Shown: piece after piece, positions 58,420 through 64,000 of the stretch
Position numbering within the stretch: position 1 is the stretch's first letter
How the letters are laid out: every line of letters begins with the position of its first letter
Source of the DNA: Secundilactobacillus silagincola
GTDB taxonomy: Bacteria > Bacillota > Bacilli > Lactobacillales > Lactobacillaceae
DNA length: 64,000 bases
Direction of reading: 5' to 3'
NCBI RefSeq assembly: GCF_002583405.1
Contig: NZ_BCMJ01000002.1
Span: 361,878 to 425,877, forward strand
Made by a program: the position numbers and the translations under genes
The notes under the pieces: generated by a model
Told to the model about the DNA's origin: nothing
Seen by the model: only the letters and a program-made list of their open reading frames with translations
The model's database searches: none

Positions 58420-58857
58420 ATGAAGTTGAACGAATTACAACCATCTGAAGGATCACGTGTAGCGCGTATGCGTAAAGGACGTGGCCGTTCTGCTGGTAAG
58501 GGTAAGACATCAGGCCGTGGCCAAAAGGGTCAAAAGGCTCGTAGCAAGACCCGTCTTGGTTTCGAAGGTGGCCAAATGCCACTGTACCGTCGTATTCCAA
58601 AGCGTGGATTTACTAGCATGAACCGTACGGAATATGCATTGGTAAACCTTGAAACACTTAACGACCGTTTTGAAGATGGTGCAGAAGTTACTCCTGCAGC
58701 ATTAGTAAAAGCTGGTCTTGTTAAGAACGAAAAAGTCGCCGTTAAAGTATTAGGTAACGGTGAAATCTCAAAGAAGCTTACGGTTAAAGCACAAAAGTTC
58801 TCTGCAAGTGCTAGTGCCGCAATCGAAGCAGCAGGCGGTAAAACTGAGGTGATTTAA
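58420..58857 (+). CDS. rplO: 50S ribosomal protein L15
   Basis: The 145-residue protein has the glycine-arginine-rich start [21 protein letters not shown] cut at its edges, and [21 protein letters not shown] 58420 gives the normal MKLNELQ start, 11 bases after AAGGAGG. Its TAA overlaps the secY start. Confidence 0.96.
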   Translation: MKLNELQPSEGSRVARMRKGRGRSAGKGKTSGRGQKGQKARSKTRLGFEGGQMPLYRRIPKRGFTSMNRTEYALVNLETLNDRFEDGAEVTPAALVKAGLVKNEKVAVKVLGNGEISKKLTVKAQKFSASASAAIEAAGGKTEVI

Positions 58858-60170
58858 TGCTGTCGACCATGAAAAACGCGTTTAAGGTTAAAGACATTCG
58901 GAATAAGATTCTCTTTACACTGATGGTTTTGGTTGTCTTTCGTCTTGGCTCCTACATTACTGTGCCAGGAGTTAACGCAAAGGCATTACAAAGCGTTGCG
59001 TCTTCTGGATTGGTTAGCATTTTAAACATGTTCAGTGGTGGTGGCTTAACCAACTATTCCATCTTTGCGATGGGTGTTTCGCCATACATTACCGCACAAA
59101 TTGTGATCCAACTTCTACAAATGGACATTGTGCCTCGTTATGTAGAATGGAGTAAGCAAGGGGAAGTTGGTCGGCGTAAGCTGAACCAACACACACGTTA
59201 TTTAACGATTATCCTAGCGTTTGTGCAATCAATTGGGATTACTGCTGGGTTCAACACCTTAAGTAGTTTAAATTTGGTGCAAAACCCTGGTGTTAAAACG
59301 TATGCGATGATTGGTCTGATTTTGACTGGTGGCACCATGTTAACCACTTGGATGGGTGACATGATTACCGACCATGGTTTGGGTAACGGGGTTTCAATGA
59401 TTATCTTTGCGGGTATCGTTGCTCGGTTCCCAACCGGGGTTTATCAGTTATATCAAACTTACCTTCAAAACTTATCTGCTTCTGATTGGTGGATCGGTGC
59501 ATTGATTGTCTTGGCTGTCGTAATTGCCGTTTTGCTTATTGTTACTTGGGTAACTTGGGTACAACAAGCTGATCGGAAGATTCCAATTCAATATACGCGT
59601 CGTGTTTCCGGTGATCCAGATAGCAGTTATCTACCTTTAAAGGTTAACGTCGCTGGTGTTATTCCCGTTATCTTCGCAAGTTCGTTTATTGCGACGCCAC
59701 AAACTGTTTTGATGGCGTTTGCGAATAACCACTCTGAAGATACCTGGTATCAAGTATTGACCAATATCTTTAACATGCAGACAACGAGCGGGACAATCTT
59801 ATACACGATTTTAATTATTTTGTTCACGTTCTTCTATGCATTCGTTCAGGTTAACCCTGAAAAATTATCTGAGAATTTACAGAAACAAGGAAGTTACATT
59901 CCGGGTGTCTGGCCTGGTCATGAAACTCAAGTTTACGTATCTAACTTACTGATGCGTTTGAGTACTGTCGGGGCACTATTCTTAGGGTTGGTTGCTTTGA
60001 TTCCACTAGTTGCTCAAAACGTTTGGAATCTGAATGAATCGATTGGACTTGGCGGTACTAGTCTACTTATCGTAGTCGGTGTTGCTATCCAAACGATCCA
60101 ACAGGTCGAAGGGCTTATGATGAAACGGACTTACGTTGGTTTCATTCAAGATCCCCGTCCAGCTGAATGA
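58857..60170 (+). CDS. secY: Preprotein translocase subunit SecY
   Basis: The 437-residue membrane protein has ten helices and the signature motifs FSGGGLTNYSIFAMGVSPYITA and GHGLGNG-like DHGLGNGVSMI. It is the central channel of the Sec system. ATG 58857 overlaps the rplO stop in TAATG. Confidence 0.98.
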   Translation: MLSTMKNAFKVKDIRNKILFTLMVLVVFRLGSYITVPGVNAKALQSVASSGLVSILNMFSGGGLTNYSIFAMGVSPYITAQIVIQLLQMDIVPRYVEWSKQGEVGRRKLNQHTRYLTIILAFVQSIGITAGFNTLSSLNLVQNPGVKTYAMIGLILTGGTMLTTWMGDMITDHGLGNGVSMIIFAGIVARFPTGVYQLYQTYLQNLSASDWWIGALIVLAVVIAVLLIVTWVTWVQQADRKIPIQYTRRVSGDPDSSYLPLKVNVAGVIPVIFASSFIATPQTVLMAFANNHSEDTWYQVLTNIFNMQTTSGTILYTILIILFTFFYAFVQVNPEKLSENLQKQGSYIPGVWPGHETQVYVSNLLMRLSTVGALFLGLVALIPLVAQNVWNLNESIGLGGTSLLIVVGVAIQTIQQVEGLMMKRTYVGFIQDPRPAE

Positions 60171-60178
60171 GACGAGTA

Positions 60179-60208
60179 ATGGTGTGATGACCTGGTTCAG
60201 CACACCAT
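60179..60208 (+). other. Perfect hairpin between secY and adk
   Basis: ATGGTGTG and CACACCAT pair perfectly around 14 bases. No T tract follows, so it may affect mRNA stability or processing rather than termination. Confidence 0.6.
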
Positions 60209-60244
60209 CTTGTCATTAAAGAGAACTGCTAGGAGGAAACAAAC

Positions 60245-60904
60245 ATGTCAATGAATTTAATTTTAATGGGTTTACCTGGTGCCGGTAAGGGAACCCAGGC
60301 CCAGAAGATTGTTGAAGACTTCGATATCTTGCATATCTCGACTGGTGACATTTTCCGTGAAGCCATGAAAAATGAAACTGAGATGGGACTTGCAGCTAAG
60401 AAGTTTATTGACAAAGGTGAATTGGTTCCGGACGAAGTCACTAACGGAATCGTTAAAGACCGTTTAGGCCAAGACGATGTCGCAAAGGGCTACATGTTAG
60501 ATGGTTATCCAAGAACAATTGACCAAGCTGAAGCACTTGATCAGTTTGGAACTGAACTTGGCCGGAACGTGGATGCTGTTATCAACATTCACGTAGAACC
60601 AAGTGTTCTGATTGAACGACTATCTGGCCGGTACATTTGCCGGACATGCGGCGCAACTTATCACAAGGTCTATAATCCTACAAAGGTTCCTGGAACTTGT
60701 GATGTTTGTGGCGGTCATGACTTCTATCAACGAGAAGACGATAAGCCTGAAACTGTAAAGAATCGTTTGGACGTTAACATGAAGATGAACACGCCGCTGG
60801 TAGACTTCTACCAGAAGAAGGGTTTACTTCACACCGTTGATGGTGATCGCGACATCCAAGATGTTTACAAAGATATCAAAGCGGTTCTTAGTCAACTTGC
60901 CTAA
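60245..60904 (+). CDS. adk: Adenylate kinase
   Basis: The 219-residue enzyme has the P-loop [10 protein letters not shown] (residues 9-18), LDGYPRT and a long LID with the zinc pattern CRTCGATYH...CDVCG of Gram-positive enzymes. It interconverts AMP, ADP and ATP. TAGGAGG precedes ATG 60245. Confidence 0.98.
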   Translation: MSMNLILMGLPGAGKGTQAQKIVEDFDILHISTGDIFREAMKNETEMGLAAKKFIDKGELVPDEVTNGIVKDRLGQDDVAKGYMLDGYPRTIDQAEALDQFGTELGRNVDAVINIHVEPSVLIERLSGRYICRTCGATYHKVYNPTKVPGTCDVCGGHDFYQREDDKPETVKNRLDVNMKMNTPLVDFYQKKGLLHTVDGDRDIQDVYKDIKAVLSQLA

Positions 60905-60925
60905 ATGCCCTCAGTATAGAAGTTC

Positions 60926-60954
60926 TTGCTTCAAAAGTTATGGTGTGGTAAACT
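60926..60954 (+). promoter_or_regulatory. Internal promoter before infA
   Basis: TTGCTT at 60926-60931 and TAAACT at 60949-60954, spacer 17, with an extended TGG just before the -10. It can give infA-rpmJ-rpsM-rpsK-rpoA-rplQ extra transcription. Confidence 0.68.
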
Positions 60955-61037
60955 AACTCAGGTTAGCCTCAATTTATTATTGGGCAAGTCCGGGCATTAT
61001 TTAATCATAGTCATAAAACACTCAAGGGGGTACGTTC

Positions 61038-61253
61038 GTGGCAAAAGACGTCATCGAAGTTGAAGGTAAAGTCACTGAAACACTGCCAAACGCAATGTTT
61101 CGGGTTGAACTCGAAAACGGTCATGAGATTTTAGCACACGTTTCTGGTAAGATTCGGATGCATTACATCCGGATTCTTCCTGGAGACCGTGTTACTGTTG
61201 AAATGTCGCCGTATGATTTGACCAAAGGCCGGATCACTTACCGGTTTAAGTAG
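61038..61253 (+). CDS. infA: Translation initiation factor IF-1
   Basis: The 71-residue OB-fold protein has [20 protein letters not shown] and [16 protein letters not shown] 61038 follows AAGGGGG. Confidence 0.98.
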   Translation: MAKDVIEVEGKVTETLPNAMFRVELENGHEILAHVSGKIRMHYIRILPGDRVTVEMSPYDLTKGRITYRFK

Positions 61254-61298
61254 GTTGGTTTTTGGTTTGCATTAGGACTATAGGAGGTTTTGATTCTC

Positions 61299-61418
61299 AT
61301 GAAAGTACGTCCATCTGTTAAGAAAATGTGCGATCATTGTAAGATTATCAAGCGTAAGGGTCGAGTAATGGTTATTTGCTCAGCAAACCCTAAGCACAAA
61401 CAACGTCAAGGTAAATAA
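61299..61418 (+). CDS. rpmJ: 50S ribosomal protein L36
   Basis: The 39-residue protein has the zinc motif CDHC...C...H ([17 protein letters not shown], then [16 protein letters not shown]). TAGGAGG at 61281-61287 precedes ATG 61299. It is short but certain. Confidence 0.97.
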   Translation: MKVRPSVKKMCDHCKIIKRKGRVMVICSANPKHKQRQGK

Positions 61419-61446
61419 TTCATAATAATATAGGAGGTGCAACTTA

Positions 61447-61812
61447 ATGGCTCGTATTGCTGGAGTTGACTTGCCACGTGACAAGCGAATTGTCATTGGC
61501 TTGACTTACATTTTCGGAATTGGCAACACTACTGCACAAAAAATCATTGAAGAGACCGGTGTATCACCAGACGTTCGCGTTCGTGATCTCGCCCCTGAAG
61601 ATGAAGACAAGATTCGTGCAGCCGTAGACAACTACCAAGTTGAAGGTGACTTACGTCGTAAGGTTAGCTTGGATATCAAGCGTCTTCAAGAAATCGGTTC
61701 ATACCGTGGTATGCGTCACCGTCGTGGCTTGCCCGTTCGTGGTCAACACACGAAGAACAATGCCCGCACTCGCAAAGGTAAAAAGACCTCTGTTGCAGGT
61801 AGAAAGAAATAA
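61447..61812 (+). CDS. rpsM: 30S ribosomal protein S13
   Basis: The 121-residue protein has [20 protein letters not shown] and the C-terminal [15 protein letters not shown] tail that reaches P-site tRNA. TAGGAGGTG precedes ATG 61447. Confidence 0.98.
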   Translation: MARIAGVDLPRDKRIVIGLTYIFGIGNTTAQKIIEETGVSPDVRVRDLAPEDEDKIRAAVDNYQVEGDLRRKVSLDIKRLQEIGSYRGMRHRRGLPVRGQHTKNNARTRKGKKTSVAGRKK

Positions 61813-61839
61813 TTTACTAAAAGGAGGGTATGACATTTT

Positions 61840-62229
61840 ATGGCAACTAGAAAAACTTCGCGCAAACGCCGCGTAAAGAAAAATATCGAGTCTGGTGTTG
61901 CTCACATTCACTCAACATTTAACAACACTCTGGTCATGATTACTGACATGCAAGGTAACGCAATTGCTTGGTCTTCTGCTGGTTCATTAGGATTTAAGGG
62001 TAGTCGTAAATCAACTCCATTTGCTGCACAAATGGCTGCTGAAGCTGCTGCAAAGAACTCTATGGAACATGGTATGAAGACTGTTGAAGTTGCTGTTAAG
62101 GGCCCAGGTTCTGGTCGTGAAGCCGCTATCCGTGCTTTACAATCAACTGGACTTGAAGTTACTGCCATTCGGGACGTAACTCCAGTTCCTCATAATGGTT
62201 CTCGTCCTCCGAAGCGCCGTCGAGTTTAG
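61840..62229 (+). CDS. rpsK: 30S ribosomal protein S11
   Basis: The 129-residue platform protein has [18 protein letters not shown] and [16 protein letters not shown] at its end. AAGGAGGG precedes ATG 61840. Confidence 0.98.
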   Translation: MATRKTSRKRRVKKNIESGVAHIHSTFNNTLVMITDMQGNAIAWSSAGSLGFKGSRKSTPFAAQMAAEAAAKNSMEHGMKTVEVAVKGPGSGREAAIRALQSTGLEVTAIRDVTPVPHNGSRPPKRRRV

Positions 62230-62314
62230 TGTATCCTGTTTTAGTGGGCATACGACTACAAGATGGGACTTATTTATATGGCTCAACGCGTTTTGAAAGG
62301 GGTAAAAGATAAGA

Positions 62315-63262
62315 ATGATCGAATTCGAAAAGCCTAACATTCACAAAATTGAAGAAAGCGACGATTACGGCAAATTTGTCGTTGAACCTCTCGAACGTGG
62401 TTACGGAACTACGTTAGGGAATTCTTTGAGACGAATTCTGCTTTCATCGCTGCCTGGTGCTGCTGTCACAAGTATTCAAATTGATGGCGTCTTACACGAA
62501 TTTTCTACTATTGAAGGTGTCGTTGAGGATGTTACTCAGATTATTTTGAATACTAAGAAGATTTCGCTTAAGCTTGAGGGCCCTGATGATGAAATCGAGT
62601 CAATGGAAATTGACGTTAAGGGACCTGCCCAAGTTACAGCTGGTGACATTGCTGCTGACAGTGATGTCACAGTTCTCAATCCTGATCTTTACATTGCGAC
62701 TGTCGCAGAAGGGGCAACCTTCCACATGCGAATGACTGCAAATAAAGGTCGTGGCTACGTTTCAGCTGACCGAAACAAGGCTAAGGAAGATATGCCAATT
62801 GGCGTTTTGCCTATTGACTCTATTTATACCCCAATCGAACGTGTTAACTATCAGGTTGAAAACACGCGGGTTGGTCAGAGAACTGACTATGATAAGCTGA
62901 CCATGGATGTTTGGACCGATAGTTCAATCACTCCTAGCGAATCAATCAGTTTAGCTGCCAAGATTTTGACGGAACATTTAGCAATGTTTGTTGATTTAAC
63001 TGACGAAGCTAAGAACGCTGAAATCATGGTTGAAAAAGAAGAGACCCACAAGGAAAAGATGCTTGAAATGACGATTGAAGAGCTTGACTTATCAGTCCGT
63101 TCATACAACTGTCTCAAACGTGCGGGAATCAACACTGTTCAAGAGCTGACCAACAAGACTGAAGCTGACATGATGAAGGTTCGTAACTTAGGCCGGAAGT
63201 CATTGGAAGAAGTCAAGGCAAAGCTCAACGATCTCGGGTTATCACTTCGTAAAGAAGACTAG
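62315..63262 (+). CDS. rpoA: RNA polymerase subunit alpha
   Basis: The 315-residue subunit has the assembly domain ([18 protein letters not shown] near residue 35) and a C-terminal domain after a linker ([19 protein letters not shown]), which contacts activators and UP elements. GAAAGGGG precedes ATG 62315. Confidence 0.98.
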   Translation: MIEFEKPNIHKIEESDDYGKFVVEPLERGYGTTLGNSLRRILLSSLPGAAVTSIQIDGVLHEFSTIEGVVEDVTQIILNTKKISLKLEGPDDEIESMEIDVKGPAQVTAGDIAADSDVTVLNPDLYIATVAEGATFHMRMTANKGRGYVSADRNKAKEDMPIGVLPIDSIYTPIERVNYQVENTRVGQRTDYDKLTMDVWTDSSITPSESISLAAKILTEHLAMFVDLTDEAKNAEIMVEKEETHKEKMLEMTIEELDLSVRSYNCLKRAGINTVQELTNKTEADMMKVRNLGRKSLEEVKAKLNDLGLSLRKED

Positions 63263-63291
63263 TATAAATATAAAAAGGAGGGTATCCAGTA

Positions 63292-63675
63292 ATGAGTTAC
63301 CGTAAATTGCAACGAACAAGTTCACAACGTCGTGCGTTACTTCGTGATCTTACCACTGAATTATTAATTCATGGCCAAATCAAGACCACTGAAGCCCGTG
63401 CCAAAGAAGTACGTTCTACTACTGACAAAATGATCAGCTTAGGTAAGCGCGGAGACTTGCACGCTCGTCGTCAAGCCGCAGCATTCCTTCGTGATGTAGT
63501 TGCTGATGTTAAAGAAGATGGCGATAACATCCAAATCTCTACAGCATTGCAAAAGTTATTCAGCGAAGTTGCTCCTAAGTATGCTGACCGTAATGGTGGT
63601 TATACTCGTATCATGAAGACCATGCCTCGTCGTGGCGATGGCGCACAAATGGTTATTCTGCAACTTGTTGACTAA
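63292..63675 (+). CDS. rplQ: 50S ribosomal protein L17
   Basis: The 127-residue protein has [23 protein letters not shown] and [25 protein letters not shown] precedes ATG 63292. It is the last gene of the cluster in this window. Confidence 0.98.
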   Translation: MSYRKLQRTSSQRRALLRDLTTELLIHGQIKTTEARAKEVRSTTDKMISLGKRGDLHARRQAAAFLRDVVADVKEDGDNIQISTALQKLFSEVAPKYADRNGGYTRIMKTMPRRGDGAQMVILQLVD

Positions 63676-64000
63676 TTAAGTAGTATTAAAGCTTTAAAGC
63701 AGTAATCGTGATCAGCTCTATTGCTGATCGCAATAGAATCACACCGAGTTTATGGTATAAAGCGCTATGATGATGATGAATTCGAGTCTAGCTTGAATGC
63801 GGTTTTGTCCGTGCACCATTTATTCGGTAGTGATTTTTTTGTGTCTTCAGTTTTATAGATAGACAAAATAAGCGGCTCTTTGACAACTGTTGTTGGTAAA
63901 TTTATTAAATCAGTTCTAATCACTATTTCGTGATTAGGACTTTTTTAGTCTTAATACGCAAGGTATAAAGTACTCTTGCCCTAAACTTACGGAAGCTTTT
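63676..64000 (+). other. Intergenic region after rplQ to the window end
   Basis: No gene is visible in these 325 bases. They hold a small hairpin CTATTGC-TGATC-GCAATAG near 63718-63736, the cluster terminator at 63913-63946 and further AT-rich sequence. Confidence 0.7.
63913..63946 (+). terminator. Terminator of the alpha operon
   Basis: GTTCTAATCAC pairs with GTGATTAGGAC over a six-base loop, followed by six T. Confidence 0.92.

Noticed and set aside
1..64000. CRISPR array, insertion sequence or prophage
   Set aside because: No regularly spaced repeats, transposase, integrase or phage genes were seen; the only repeats are the palindromic elements, the 93-bp tandem units and the 13-bp duplication.

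Overview
The window is a chromosomal segment of a low-to-moderate GC Firmicute, most likely a member of the Lactobacillaceae; I cannot name the genus with confidence. The grounds are the gene order tRNA cluster, ctsR, clpC, rpoB, rpoC, prepilin peptidase, rpsL, rpsG, fusA and the S10-spc-alpha ribosomal cluster, together with T-box, L-box and PyrR RNA control, a fumarate-type dihydroorotate dehydrogenase, pyruvate oxidase, PepN and an OppA-type lipoprotein. Strong AGGAGG ribosome binding sites and frequent GTG/TTG starts fit the same group. No phage, insertion sequence or CRISPR array is visible.

Positions 1-30,000 form a metabolic and transport region of short, mostly independent units. It starts inside a split proton-translocating NAD(P) transhydrogenase operon (pntA1, pntA2, pntB). 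Next come an NAD(P)-binding protein, a secreted class A beta-lactamase-like hydrolase, a TetR gene broken by a 13-bp tandem duplication facing a TauE/SafE permease, aminopeptidase N, pyruvate oxidase with an RluA-type pseudouridine synthase, a DUF1003 protein and PyrD. A PyrR-controlled NCS1 permease follows, broken by a one-base frameshift. The remainder holds GNAT acetyltransferases, a CDF zinc-type exporter with a DtxR-type regulator, a two-gene ThrE exporter, a second TauE/SafE permease with a DUF1634 partner, a PAP2 phosphatase, an M20 amidohydrolase and OppA-like lipoprotein under a T-box with an apparent Thr specifier, an alpha/beta hydrolase, and a lysine riboswitch with lysP.

Positions 30,000-64,000 are the conserved housekeeping half: deoxynucleoside kinase, T-box-controlled serS, eight tRNA genes, ctsR-clpC with a CtsR box, rpoB-rpoC with a structured leader, a prepilin peptidase, the str operon (rpsL, rpsG, fusA; no tuf here), and the continuous S10-spc-alpha cluster from rpsJ to rplQ with secY, adk, infA and rpoA.

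The most unusual signal is a family of at least seven dispersed palindromic elements of about 100-130 bp, mostly starting at or a few bases after a stop codon. They share short ends (AGAGTGTG on one side, about ACACGTTT on the other) but have different, self-complementary central stems, in two subfamilies. One copy carries two extra 93-bp tandem half-copies. Other points of interest are an orphan promoter-attenuator unit near 15.94-16.12 kb with no gene behind it, an S10 leader with competing helices, and a tRNA-Thr with anticodon AGT.
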